Shown here piece by piece: positions 28,252 to 36,999 of a stretch of DNA of 64,000 bases. Numbering within the stretch: the first letter of the stretch is position 1; each line of letters starts with the position of its first letter. A model generated the notes under the pieces. The model searched no databases. It was not told the DNA's origin and saw nothing but the letters and a program-made list of their open reading frames with translations. Location: positions 2,046,001 through 2,110,000 of the forward strand of contig NZ_KQ031382.1 in NCBI RefSeq assembly GCF_000384335.2, given 5' to 3'. The translations under genes and the position numbers were made by a program. Source of the stretch: Hyphomicrobium sp. 99 (GTDB taxonomy: Bacteria > Pseudomonadota > Alphaproteobacteria > Rhizobiales > Hyphomicrobiaceae).

Positions 28252-29283
28252 TCAATCGCTGATGACCTTTGTGACAGGACGGCGAACGTCTTTCGCTGGC
28301 TTGTCCTCGCGCAGTCCCTTGAAGGCTGCGTGCCGCAAGAGGCCGTCGGACGTCCATGCGCGATATTCGATTTGTGCGACGAGCGTGGGCGTCACCCACG
28401 TCACATCTCGTCGCTGCAAGTTCGTGAGTGCGGAAGCAAGGGGCGGTGTCTCGATACGCATCGGCTTCAACGTGCGCATCAAGCTGCTCGCGATCTTGTT
28501 CGAATATCCCGTGCCGACGCGCCCGGCATAGACGAGCCGCTTCTTGTCGTAATAGCCGACGACGAGCGCACCGACGGCATTCGGCGCCGCTTTGCCCTTG
28601 AGATATCCAATGATGACAAACTCATCGACCTGAATGCACTTCGATTTCAGCCAGTCATCATGACGGCCCGAGCGATAGGGCCGGTCGATGCGTTTCGAAA
28701 TGATGCCTTCGAGACCAAGCGTGCAAACCTCCGAAAGCATGCGCGCCCCGTCGGTCGCAAGGTGTTCGCTGTACCGGATCTGTCCGACTTTAGATTTGCC
28801 AGAGAACAACTCTTGCAGTGCGGTTTTGCGATCACCGAGCTTGGCCTCGAGAAGATTCATACCGTCGAGATACAGAAGATCGAAACAATGAAGGACGAAC
28901 CGTTCGCTGCGTCCGCTTTTAAGCGCGTCGGCCAAAGCCAAAAAGCTCGAGTGTCCCTGGGCGTCATCGACGACAAGCTCGCAGTCGATGATTGCCGTGC
29001 CGTCATAAAATTCGGCTAGCAGCTGCGGAAGCTTGCCGAAGCGTTCGGTCCAGTCCAATCCGTTGCGTGTTAAAAGCCTGACTGACTTCTTCTCGATGCG
29101 GGCTTGGATGCGATAGCCGTCGAACTTGATCTCATGCACCCACTCATCACCGGTGGGAGGCTTTGCAACAAGCGTTGCGAGGCACGGCTCCACAAAATTT
29201 GGCATGGCCGTCTTCACAGCGCCGGGAATTTTCAGCGGGCGAACGGGCGAACGCTTAACGATTGTGTTGGTCTTCGCCGCCAC
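28252..29283 (-). CDS. ligD: ATP-dependent DNA ligase, LigD ligase module (separate gene)
   Basis: 343 residues from GTG 29283. The nucleotidyl-transfer Lys53 is in EIKFDGYR; further motifs include DCELV, FDLLYLDGMNL, EGIISKR and DDWLKSKC, and the C-terminal OB-fold part ends in YRAWTSDGLLRHAAFKGLRED. This corresponds to the ligase module of LigD, which seals broken ends held by Ku. It is normally fused to polymerase and phosphoesterase modules; here it stands as its own gene only 4 nt downstream of the PE-Pol gene. Confidence 0.88.
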   Translation of the reverse strand: MAAKTNTIVKRSPVRPLKIPGAVKTAMPNFVEPCLATLVAKPPTGDEWVHEIKFDGYRIQARIEKKSVRLLTRNGLDWTERFGKLPQLLAEFYDGTAIIDCELVVDDAQGHSSFLALADALKSGRSERFVLHCFDLLYLDGMNLLEAKLGDRKTALQELFSGKSKVGQIRYSEHLATDGARMLSEVCTLGLEGIISKRIDRPYRSGRHDDWLKSKCIQVDEFVIIGYLKGKAAPNAVGALVVGYYDKKRLVYAGRVGTGYSNKIASSLMRTLKPMRIETPPLASALTNLQRRDVTWVTPTLVAQIEYRAWTSDGLLRHAAFKGLREDKPAKDVRRPVTKVISD

Positions 29284-29287
29284 GCGC

Positions 29288-30970
29288 TTAAGGTCCGACG
29301 AGCTTCTTGATCGCGCTTTTGAGCGAGCGATCCGATGAATCGTAATCCTCCCAGGCGGTCATCTTTTTGAGCAGCGAAGGGACGGTGTGTAGAGTGAAGC
29401 GTTTGGGATCGAGCCCTTTCTTCACCTGGCTCCAGTTAAGAGGCATCGACACGGTTGCGTTCGGCCGGGCGCGCGGCGAAAGCGGCGCAACGGCGGTCGC
29501 CATGCGATCATTGCGAAGGTAGTCGAGAAAAATCCGGCCAGTCCGGAGCTTTTTCGTCATCTTGATCAGATAATCGTTCGGGCTGTCCGCGGCCATTTGC
29601 TGACACACGGCCCCCGAGAATGATTTTGCATCGGACCAGCTTGTGGTGTCGCCGCGTGTCGTCTTGAGGGGCGTGACGACGTGAAGTCCCTTGCCGCCGG
29701 TCGTTTTGCAGAAGGCGATAAGACCGAGCGCCTCGAGCCTCTCGCGAAGCTCGTTTGCCGCCCGCACGACGCGATCGAATTCGACGTCCGGCGCGGGATC
29801 GAGGTCGAAGACGAGGCGCCCCGCGATATTGGGATCGAACTCCGCGCAGTTCCACGGATGAAACTCGAGCGAACCGATTTGCCCAAGCGCAACTAATGCT
29901 TCGACCGAGTTCGCCTCGATATAGGGCTCGCGGTCTCCGGAAACGCGAACGACGTCGATTTCGGACGACATGCCCTTCATCGCATGGCGCTGGAAAAACA
30001 TTTCGCCGCCGATGCCGTCAGGCGCGCGAATGACCGAGCACGGCCGGCCTGTAACATGCTTGAGCATCCAGTCGCCGACGGTTTCGAGATAATGCGCAAG
30101 ATCGATCTTCGTGATGGCCGCGCCTTCCCCGGCCGGCCAGAGCACTTTCTCGGGATGCGAAATCGTGATGCCCAACACCGCGTTCTGTGATCCGTTCGTC
30201 GATGCAGACGCCGATCTGGCAGCTTTCGGCGCTTTGCGCACAAGCGTTCGCTTGAGTGGTTTCACCGATGCCGGAGCAGGGTCGGGGTCGCCCGCGTCGT
30301 CGTCCAAATTGTCGGAATTCCAAACGGCGTTGGGCTTTGCAGCGGTCCGCCGCCGCGTGATGAAGGGCTCCGGTCCTTTGCCCTGTCCGGCCGCGATCTG
30401 TGCCATCGTGCGGTTCGAAGCGACCGAGCGATCCTTCGAAAGGATTGCGTCATCGTCGCCAGGATGGGCGCCTTCGTCGCGATGCTTGATGAGAAGCCAA
30501 TTGGTGCGTTTCCCGCCCGTCCGGTCGGTCTTCATCCTGACGAGAACCCAGCTGCCTTTAAGCTTGTCGCCGGCGAGGATGAACTTCAGCTCGCCCTTAC
30601 GGAGCTGCTCCTCCGGACTCTCATCGCCAATCGGCTGCCAGAATCCGCGGTCCCACAGCATCACCGTTCCGCCGCCGTACTGACCTTTGGGAATGGTCCC
30701 TTCGAAATCGCCGTAGTCGAGCGGATGGTCCTCGACTTCGACGGCAAGACGTTTGTCCTTGGGATCGATCGACGGGCCCTTTGTCACCGCCCACGATTTG
30801 AATACGCCGTCGAGTTCGAGACGAAAATCGTAATGAAGCCGCGTCGCATCGTGTTTCTGGATCACGAAACGCAAATATTTCGCCGGCCTGACATTGGCAG
30901 CGCCGCTCGGCTCGGCTGTCTTGGTGAAATCACGCTTGGCGCGATACTCGGAAAGCTTCTTCTGTGCCAT
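29288..30970 (-). CDS. LigD phosphoesterase-polymerase protein (no ligase module)
   Basis: 560 residues from ATG 30970. N-terminal 3'-phosphoesterase: KHDATRLHYDFRLELDG, then EDHPLDYGDFEGTIPKGQYG. A linker rich in Lys, Arg and Ala follows, then the archaeo-eukaryotic primase-type polymerase: EFHPWNC, LVFDLDPAPDVEFD and TTGGKGLHVVTPL. It trims 3' ends and adds nucleotides during end joining. The order PE-Pol, with the ligase as a downstream neighbour, differs from the fused PE-Lig-Pol form known in Pseudomonas. Either gene fission or an ancestral split arrangement is possible. Confidence 0.88.
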   Translation of the reverse strand: MAQKKLSEYRAKRDFTKTAEPSGAANVRPAKYLRFVIQKHDATRLHYDFRLELDGVFKSWAVTKGPSIDPKDKRLAVEVEDHPLDYGDFEGTIPKGQYGGGTVMLWDRGFWQPIGDESPEEQLRKGELKFILAGDKLKGSWVLVRMKTDRTGGKRTNWLLIKHRDEGAHPGDDDAILSKDRSVASNRTMAQIAAGQGKGPEPFITRRRTAAKPNAVWNSDNLDDDAGDPDPAPASVKPLKRTLVRKAPKAARSASASTNGSQNAVLGITISHPEKVLWPAGEGAAITKIDLAHYLETVGDWMLKHVTGRPCSVIRAPDGIGGEMFFQRHAMKGMSSEIDVVRVSGDREPYIEANSVEALVALGQIGSLEFHPWNCAEFDPNIAGRLVFDLDPAPDVEFDRVVRAANELRERLEALGLIAFCKTTGGKGLHVVTPLKTTRGDTTSWSDAKSFSGAVCQQMAADSPNDYLIKMTKKLRTGRIFLDYLRNDRMATAVAPLSPRARPNATVSMPLNWSQVKKGLDPKRFTLHTVPSLLKKMTAWEDYDSSDRSLKSAIKKLVGP

Positions 30971-31152
30971 TCGTTTGCATCCGCCCGGTGGTGCCGCACA
31001 TTCTCGAGATCGCAAGTCAAAGCAAAGCCGCCGGAAGCGCGGAGCTCCCCAGCGGCCCTGGCACCCGAGTTAAAGGCGCCTGACGCACGCTGGTGCATGC
31101 GTCTCTATTGAAAACGGTTGTTGAAATCCTTTTGTTCCTCCGCGTCGCCCGG

Positions 31153-31380
31153 TCATGCCCACACCGTCATGTCGACGCCAAGCAACCGGCATTTCAAATG
31201 ATCGCGTCCAATCTCGTCGTTATGGATCGAGGCCAATACCTGCTTGGCGAGCCAATCCCGGCACTCGGACCCGCGGGGGCCACTGCGAACCCTGTTCGGG
31301 AGCGAGGTCCATATCTCGTTCAACACACGTTCGGCCCGCGCGAGGTCTTCAGGCTCAAAAACATTGTGAGCAACATGCAT
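31153..31380 (-). CDS. Small protein, 75 aa, unknown function
   Basis: 75 residues from ATG 31380. Predicted helical (EPEDLARAERVLNEIWTSL, then CRDWLAKQVLASIHNDEI), resembling the small helical proteins common in rhizobial genomes. No catalytic motif is visible. The opposite-strand open frames here have biased composition and look like shadows. Confidence 0.5.
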   Translation of the reverse strand: MHVAHNVFEPEDLARAERVLNEIWTSLPNRVRSGPRGSECRDWLAKQVLASIHNDEIGRDHLKCRLLGVDMTVWA

Positions 31381-31748
31381 GGAAACGTTCCTGTTCAGAA
31401 AAAATCAGTGTGCGCCAGTTCAGCCCTCTTGGAAATCCCTCACCGGCGATGACTGTGCCTCTCACTCCGAACGAACCGCATATATAATAAACACTTAGTT
31501 GGCAGAATGAGTAGGTAGCGCCGGTGCCGCCTAACGTTATTGGGAGCAGTATATTCCAGTGCCCTCCGATTGCGCGCATATTGCGATGGACGCCCTTCTC
31601 ATCCGGGGTCTCACGCTCCATTTTCGATGTGCTAAGGTCGGGCATCAGAAAACCAACCATTAGCTCTATCTGGAACTGCAACATTTACCCCCCGTTATTG
31701 CCGTGGATGTCGTGATGGCGTCCGCTTGAGAGACCTAGGAGCGTCGAA
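31381..31748. other. Intergenic, no gene supported
   Basis: 368 bp without a credible gene. An AT-rich patch at 31480-31500 contains TATAAT (31483-31488) but no convincing -35 box at the proper distance. The overlapping minus-strand open frame at 31355-31684 has Cys-rich, irregular composition and is not called. Confidence 0.4.
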
Positions 31749-32234
31749 ATGAAAATGAAAATCGTTACGGCGCTGGGAGCAATCCTGCTCCTGGCGTTCG
31801 GAACAGCTGTCGCCGAGGCGAGAAATGGCGGTGGCTGGGGCGGAGGAGGCGGCGGCGGCCCGCATTTTGGCGGCGGTGGAGGAGGGGGGCCCCATTTTGG
31901 TGGCGGTGGCGGACGCTTCAACGGCGGCCGGAATTTTTCCGGACGCTCGTTTCGTTCAGGCCCGAATTTCGGTGGCGGGAATTTTCGTGGCTATGGACCG
32001 CGCGGTCCGCGCATTGGCATTAATCGCGGTTTCCGGAATTACTCTGGGAATTACGGATATGGCCGTGGCAGACACCATCACCGTCGCGGAGGCTTCGTCG
32101 TAGGCTATCCCTATTACGACTACGGCTACTACGACGACGGTTATTACGGCTACGATTGCGGTTGGCTTTACCAGAGGGCGATCGAAACCGGCAGCCCCTA
32201 TTGGTGGAGACGGTATCAGGCGTGCGTTTACTGA
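31749..32234 (+). CDS. Secreted Gly/Tyr/Arg-rich low-complexity protein
   Basis: 161 residues. A clear signal peptide (MKMKIVTALGAILLLAFG, cleavage near AEA at 24) is followed by a Gly-rich stretch with two GGPHFGGGGGG repeats, an Asn/Phe/Arg/Gly region, a His/Arg cluster (RGRHHHRRGG) and a Tyr-Asp-rich section. The C-terminal CGWLYQRAIETGSPYWWRRY with two Cys resembles small envelope proteins common in Hyphomicrobiales. The function is unknown; a periplasmic metal-binding or structural role is speculative. Confidence 0.75.
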   Translation: MKMKIVTALGAILLLAFGTAVAEARNGGGWGGGGGGGPHFGGGGGGGPHFGGGGGRFNGGRNFSGRSFRSGPNFGGGNFRGYGPRGPRIGINRGFRNYSGNYGYGRGRHHHRRGGFVVGYPYYDYGYYDDGYYGYDCGWLYQRAIETGSPYWWRRYQACVY

Positions 32235-32252
32235 TTTCTGAAATTGGATTCA

Positions 32253-32286
32253 GCGAAGGCTCAGCGACTGATCACTGAGCCTTCGC
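32253..32286. terminator. Inverted repeat between convergent genes, probable bidirectional terminator
   Basis: GCGAAGGCTCAG (32253-32264) and CTGAGCCTTCGC (32275-32286) form a perfect 12-bp stem with a 10-nt loop. It lies between two genes that converge. There is no long T-run, so terminator strength is uncertain. Confidence 0.6.
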
Positions 32287-32301
32287 CACTTTCAATTATC
32301 G

Positions 32302-32631
32302 TCACGGGCTGGAAGTACCCGTTCCCGGCGGGGAGGTCGGAACCCGAGCGTCCGAGTCGGAACCTGCCGCTGGATCGTTGGGCGTATTGGTCGAAGGACC
32401 GGGCTGAACATTTTCGTTCGTGGTCGGATCTGCTGGAATGCCTGCTGGGCTCGATACGCCGGCATCACCCGTGCTGGCGCCCTCATTGGCCGGGGCGGGA
32501 GTTACGGTTTGTGCCTTCGTGCCAGGGGTAAGCGGCTGGCCGCCGTTATCATAGGTCGATTGAGCCATGGCTCCCACAGAACCGGCGGCGAGCAGCCCCA
32601 GCGTTACGACTGCACCTTTGAGAACCTTCAT
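32302..32631 (-). CDS. Secreted Pro/Thr/Ser-rich protein
   Basis: 109 residues with a signal peptide (MKVLKGAVVTLGLLAAGSVG, cleavage after AMA near 23). The mature ~85 residues are disordered, rich in Pro, Thr, Ser, Gly and Asp, with no Cys. Such proteins are frequent periplasmic or surface components of this order. Convergent with the Gly-rich secreted protein. No function can be assigned. Confidence 0.65.
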   Translation of the reverse strand: MKVLKGAVVTLGLLAAGSVGAMAQSTYDNGGQPLTPGTKAQTVTPAPANEGASTGDAGVSSPAGIPADPTTNENVQPGPSTNTPNDPAAGSDSDARVPTSPPGTGTSSP

Positions 32632-32803
32632 CCAAATCTCCTTTTCGTGTGGACATATCCCATCCGAAACGGCCTTTCGCAGCCGTTGGTTCCGTGCGCA
32701 GACTAGGTGCGCCGTTGGGTCTGGCTAGGAAAGCGTCCTATGACCGCGAAGGGGTTTGGATTAGTTTGTCCACGAAGGGATGGGTATCGCCGAGTGAAGC
32801 TTG

Positions 32804-33190
32804 CTATGCGTTCGTCCGGATGACGCGCGAGAAAATCTCTCGATGCAACAGGGCTTCCTGCTGAGCTTTGAAAACGAAATTTCGTGCATACCGCCGCAGA
32901 TGAGCCGGCTCTAACGATACGCTGCCGGTCCACTCGCGAAGCGCAGGCTCGTAGTTGCGATAGGCCGACGCGCCTGATGCTGCGATCGCCTTCAACAACA
33001 GGATCGATGCGGAGCACGTCGGCTGCGGATGCGCGTCCGACCCGCGGGCATACTCCAACATTCGAGATCCGGCTCGATATTGCCAGTCATTGAAATCAGG
33101 AAGTCGAGATTTAATGGAACGAACTTGGCGGTGGCAGAATTGCTCGATCAAAGGCATGGCTTCAAAGTAGTCCCCAAAGAAATTGAGCAT
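32804..33190 (-). CDS. Hypothetical protein, 128 aa
   Basis: 128 residues from ATG 33190 with GGGCGGGG just upstream. It has soluble, helix-rich composition with many Arg and aromatic residues (LPDFNDWQYRAGSRMLEYAR, then LLHREIFSRVIRTNA). No motif or family was recognised. Codon composition is compatible with a real gene, but evidence is limited to length and start context. Confidence 0.45.
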   Translation of the reverse strand: MLNFFGDYFEAMPLIEQFCHRQVRSIKSRLPDFNDWQYRAGSRMLEYARGSDAHPQPTCSASILLLKAIAASGASAYRNYEPALREWTGSVSLEPAHLRRYARNFVFKAQQEALLHREIFSRVIRTNA

Positions 33191-33378
33191 CCCCGCCCGT
33201 TGGCTAACGGCAATTAGCCTGATTGGTTCCAGTTAAGATTACATTTGATCGCTTTGTAGATTGTGCGATCATTCGAACGAAAGTCTCGCTTCGCAATGTG
33301 TCGTCAAATGGGCGCTACAATTGAAGTGAGACGGTTCTTCGCACATCAAGCGTCACGCGCCATAATGCGTCACGCAAC

Positions 33379-33454
33379 GGTCCCGTGGCTCAATGGATAG
33401 AGCGTCGGAATTCGACTCCGAAGGTTGCAGGTTCGAGCCCTGCCGGGATCGCCA
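33379..33454 (+). tRNA. tRNA-Arg (anticodon TCG)
   Basis: Full cloverleaf: acceptor GGTCCCG / CGGGATC (one G-T pair), D stem GCTC / GAGC, anticodon stem TCGGA / TCCGA with loop ATTCGAC (anticodon TCG), T stem GCAGG / CCTGC with loop TTCGAGC, discriminator G and encoded CCA (33452-33454). The loop has A at position 32 and C at 38, an uncommon pair, since position 32 is normally a pyrimidine. No integrase or duplicated 3' end is seen beside it. Confidence 0.92.
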
Positions 33455-33626
33455 AAAACTTCGTGCGCAATGTGGAACCCAACGCTGCGGTCGCGAGATT
33501 TCATTCGATGCGACACCAACATTTAACCACGGACTGCATTTGCAAAACTAGCTCTAGCGATGAGTCGAGACTGCATTAGGTTGCGTCCCAACGCGGTCTT
33601 GGAAAAGATAGTAGAGTGAAGTCTCG

Positions 33627-35591
33627 ATGACCCTGTCGCTCCGCCTCGCCCGTCGCCCCGTACACCTCGTGACAGTCATGGCGTTGAGCCTTGTGGGCAC
33701 TGCGCTTCTGCCCTCTCTCATTCGTGCGCAGAACATGCCTCCTGAAACGTCGAGCGAGCCACCAAGTGAGACGCAAAGCGAAACGCCGCGCGTTCAGCCC
33801 ACCGAAGCGCCTGCGGCGCTGCCCACAGTGCTGCCCCCGACGTTGGCAGGCACTCCCGCTGCAATATGCGCTAAGCTCTCGGACAAAACGGCAGCACCAT
33901 TCGAAGCGCAAGATCGCGCAGCTGTCGCAGCATTCTATCAGGCGCGCGAGTGCCGCCCGCTCTGGGTGGATGAACAGGGGCCCACGCGCGCCGCCACGCG
34001 CGTGATGGCTGAGCTGGCTCATGCTGAGGACTGGGGACTGAAGGCGTCCGACTTCGAACCCAAGGCCGTTAAGCAGCCGATGCCATCGGGCAGCTGGACT
34101 CCCGATGAAACGGCGGCCGCCGAGTTCGACATCAGCGCCGCTGTCTTGCGCTATGCACACCAGGCCGAAGGCGGTCGCATTCCCGAACCCGACAAGCAGT
34201 TATCGGGCTTCTTGGATCGAACGCCCATCATCACTGACGCCGCGACAGTGCTGACGCGCGTGGCGAGCGCGCCGAACCCTGACGAGACGCTCCGCGCGTT
34301 TCAGCCTTCGCAGGATCAGTTCTTAAAGCTGAAGGCGCTTCTCGCGCGCATGAGAGGCGGCGCGGCCGCGAACGAAAAGCGATTTGATATCGCGCGGCGA
34401 GGCGCGACCCTTCTCGACGGCGTGCGCGATCCCGATGTCGCGACTCTGAAGCAAAGGTTCGGAATTGTTTCTGCGCCGGGGGCCGAACAGCTTTTCGACG
34501 ACGCGCTTGCTGCCGCGGTCAAAAGTTTTCAGGCATCAAAGTCGCTCCGAGCCGACGGAATTGTCGGCCCGTCCACACGCGCCAAACTTTCCGGCGAAGA
34601 CCTCGCATCCTCTCCCGAAAAGATCACAGCCGTCATCGCCAACATGGAGGAGTGGCGTTGGATGCCGCGTTCCCTCGGCGACAACCACGTCTTGGTCAAC
34701 ATTCCATCGTTTTCAATCACGCTGACGGAAAACAATAAGCCCGTCTTCAACGAACGCGTCGTCGTCGGCGCAGCAACCACGCAAACGCCAATATTTTCGA
34801 AGGATATGACGAAGATCGTTCTACGCCCGAGATGGAACCTGCCGAATTCCATCAAGGCGACCGCACTGCGCACAGGGCGCTCCATCGAGCGCCAGGGCTA
34901 TATCGTCATGCGCAATGGCCGCGTCATCGATAGCAGCCGGGTGAACTGGGGCAGGGCGAAGCTCAGCGAGTATACGATCTATCAGCCGGCTGGCGACGAC
35001 AACGCGCTCGGCCTCGTCAAACTGCTTTTTCCGAACAAACACTCCGTCTACCTCCACGACACGCCGTCGCGATCTCTATTCAACGAACCTGTTCGCCTTT
35101 TCAGTCACGGCTGCATGCGTGTGCGAAATCCGCAGCAACTCGCGCAACTGGTCTTCGACATCGACCGGGGACCCCAGCCGCCGAACGTCGGGCATCTCGT
35201 CAACAAAGGGCCGATGGATAATCAGTTCGATCTGAATAGGCCGATTCCCGTCCACGTCGGATATTTTACTGTCTGGGTCGCAGACGATGGCACGCCTCAG
35301 TTCTTTGACGACTACTACGGTCATCAGAAGCGCATCACGCTGGCGCTCGCCGGGAAGTGGAAAGACATCGACGTCACCCAGGAGCACGTGACGCCCGAGG
35401 CGCTCGATACGTCCTCGGCGAAGAAATATCGCGTCGGCAGCAGCCGGAGAGATGAGGACGGTCGCGGATACGGATCGAGGCGCGCGGAGGAAAGCCGGTC
35501 TCGCGAAGAAATGGGTCTGACCCGATCGAGTCGCGGTTACTCGTACGGCAATACCGTCGGCGATATCGTCCGCCGCGCGCTGGGCTTTTGA
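33627..35591 (+). CDS. L,D-transpeptidase, YcbB type
   Basis: 654 residues. A signal peptide or membrane anchor (residues ~15-35) is followed by a Pro/Thr/Glu-rich linker, an N-terminal scaffold domain, a peptidoglycan-binding domain (FQASKSLRADGIVGPSTRAKL) and the YkuD catalytic domain, with the conserved His near NKHSVYLHDTPSRSLF and the catalytic Cys in SHGCMRVRNP. It cross-links peptidoglycan stems 3-3. The last ~70 residues are a charged Arg/Glu/Ser tail with no family equivalent that I recall. Confidence 0.88.
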   Translation: MTLSLRLARRPVHLVTVMALSLVGTALLPSLIRAQNMPPETSSEPPSETQSETPRVQPTEAPAALPTVLPPTLAGTPAAICAKLSDKTAAPFEAQDRAAVAAFYQARECRPLWVDEQGPTRAATRVMAELAHAEDWGLKASDFEPKAVKQPMPSGSWTPDETAAAEFDISAAVLRYAHQAEGGRIPEPDKQLSGFLDRTPIITDAATVLTRVASAPNPDETLRAFQPSQDQFLKLKALLARMRGGAAANEKRFDIARRGATLLDGVRDPDVATLKQRFGIVSAPGAEQLFDDALAAAVKSFQASKSLRADGIVGPSTRAKLSGEDLASSPEKITAVIANMEEWRWMPRSLGDNHVLVNIPSFSITLTENNKPVFNERVVVGAATTQTPIFSKDMTKIVLRPRWNLPNSIKATALRTGRSIERQGYIVMRNGRVIDSSRVNWGRAKLSEYTIYQPAGDDNALGLVKLLFPNKHSVYLHDTPSRSLFNEPVRLFSHGCMRVRNPQQLAQLVFDIDRGPQPPNVGHLVNKGPMDNQFDLNRPIPVHVGYFTVWVADDGTPQFFDDYYGHQKRITLALAGKWKDIDVTQEHVTPEALDTSSAKKYRVGSSRRDEDGRGYGSRRAEESRSREEMGLTRSSRGYSYGNTVGDIVRRALGF

Positions 35592-35616
35592 TTCTGTGCC
35601 GTCGCCGCCCTGGAGG

Positions 35617-36804
35617 TCAGCGCGCGGCTTCGATGCGCGCGAAGCCTTCGGCGAGATCGTTGATCAGATCCTCGACAGCCTCGAGGCCGACGTGGAACCT
35701 GAGCGCCGGTCCGGGTCCGCGCCAGCGTGTCGCCGTCCGGTATGACGTCGGATCGAACGGGATGACGAGGCTTTCGTAGCCACCCCACGAATACCCCATG
35801 CCGAAAAGCTTCAGTCCGTCGAGAAACGCCGCCAACGCTTTTTCCGGGATAGGTTTCAGGACGACGCCGAAGAGCCCACTCGCGCCGCTGAAATCGCGTT
35901 TCCAAAGTGCGTGGCCAGGATCACTCGGAAGGGCGGGATGCAGAACGCGGTCGACCTCGGGGCGCCCTGCGAGCCACTCCGCAATCGCGATGCCGGACCG
36001 CTGATGCCGTTCGAGACGAACAGCAAGCGTTCTGAGACCACGGAGCGCGAGATACGTCTCTTCCGAGCCCGGGCACGTGCCGAGTGTCTCCTTCGCGTTG
36101 TCGAGAAACTTCGCGGCCCGCGCGTTGCCGGTCACGGTACCCATCATGGCGTCCGCGTGTCCGACGATGTATTTCGTCGCGGCCTCGATCGAGACGTCGG
36201 CTCCGAGTGACAGCGGCTTGCAGAAGAACGGCGTCGCCCAGGTGTTGTCCGCCAGAACCCAGATGTTTTTGGCGCGAGCGGCGCCGGCGATCGCTGGAAT
36301 GTCCGGCATCTCGAACGTCTGCGAGCCCGGCGCTTCGACGAGCACGAGTTTCGTATTGGTCCGGAAGAGATTGGCGATGTCGCCGCCGATGAGCGGATCG
36401 TAATACGTCGTTTCGACGCCGAGTTTTTTCAGCATCTTATCCGCAAACGCCCGGCCCGGTTGGTAGACGTTGTCGGGAATGAGGATGTGATCGCCGCTCT
36501 CGGCGAACGCCAGGATCGCGGTCGAGATCGCGGCCAGGCCCGACGACGTCAGTACGGTCTCCGCGCCGCCTTCCAGATGCGTGATCGCTTCTTCGAGAGC
36601 CTTCGTCGTGGGTGTCGCGCGGCGTCCGTAGGTGAAGGACTGTGTCCGCTTCTTAATCGCGTCGAGTGTCGGATAAAGAACCGTCGAACCGCGATAGACC
36701 GGCGTGTTGACAAAGCCGTGCTGCTCGAACGGCTTCCGCCCAAGATGCACAACCTCGGTTTCCGGCAGCTCGCCGCGCTCGGAAGTTTCGTCTTTTTTGG
36801 CCAT
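35617..36804 (-). CDS. metC: Cystathionine beta-lyase
   Basis: 395 residues from ATG 36804. PLP enzyme of the Cys/Met metabolism family: FTYGRRATPTTKALEEAI, then LTSSGLAAISTA, then ADNTWATPFFCKPL, with the PLP Lys in SIEAATKYIVGHADAMMG. The SYSWGGYESL-like segment GMGYSWGGYESLVIPF is typical of MetC rather than MetB. It cleaves cystathionine to homocysteine, pyruvate and ammonia. It faces the L,D-transpeptidase gene at its 3' end, 25 nt apart, and diverges from the binding-protein gene at 37000. Confidence 0.88.
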   Translation of the reverse strand: MAKKDETSERGELPETEVVHLGRKPFEQHGFVNTPVYRGSTVLYPTLDAIKKRTQSFTYGRRATPTTKALEEAITHLEGGAETVLTSSGLAAISTAILAFAESGDHILIPDNVYQPGRAFADKMLKKLGVETTYYDPLIGGDIANLFRTNTKLVLVEAPGSQTFEMPDIPAIAGAARAKNIWVLADNTWATPFFCKPLSLGADVSIEAATKYIVGHADAMMGTVTGNARAAKFLDNAKETLGTCPGSEETYLALRGLRTLAVRLERHQRSGIAIAEWLAGRPEVDRVLHPALPSDPGHALWKRDFSGASGLFGVVLKPIPEKALAAFLDGLKLFGMGYSWGGYESLVIPFDPTSYRTATRWRGPGPALRFHVGLEAVEDLINDLAEGFARIEAAR

Positions 36805-36999
36805 TTTCAACATCTCCGAGGGCGGGTCGAGTCCTGGTGGCGCAAGTTTCGTTCACGGTCAAGGGCTTGACCATTCGTTGCTGGCGCGGGATGTCTGGCG
36901 GCGGGCGCGAGTTCGAGGCGGCCGCGCCGGAGGCCGTTGCTTTCGTTTGCCCGAGGGAAATGAAGAGACTTCATTGAAGCATTGGCCGGAAAAGCGCAG

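Noticed and set aside
31355..31684. 109-residue minus-strand open frame
   Set aside because: Irregular composition with scattered Cys; it overlaps the better-supported 75-aa gene and lacks a ribosome-binding site.
33379..33454. tRNA-Arg as an integration site for a mobile element
   Set aside because: No integrase, no duplicated tRNA 3' end and no base-composition break were seen on either side.
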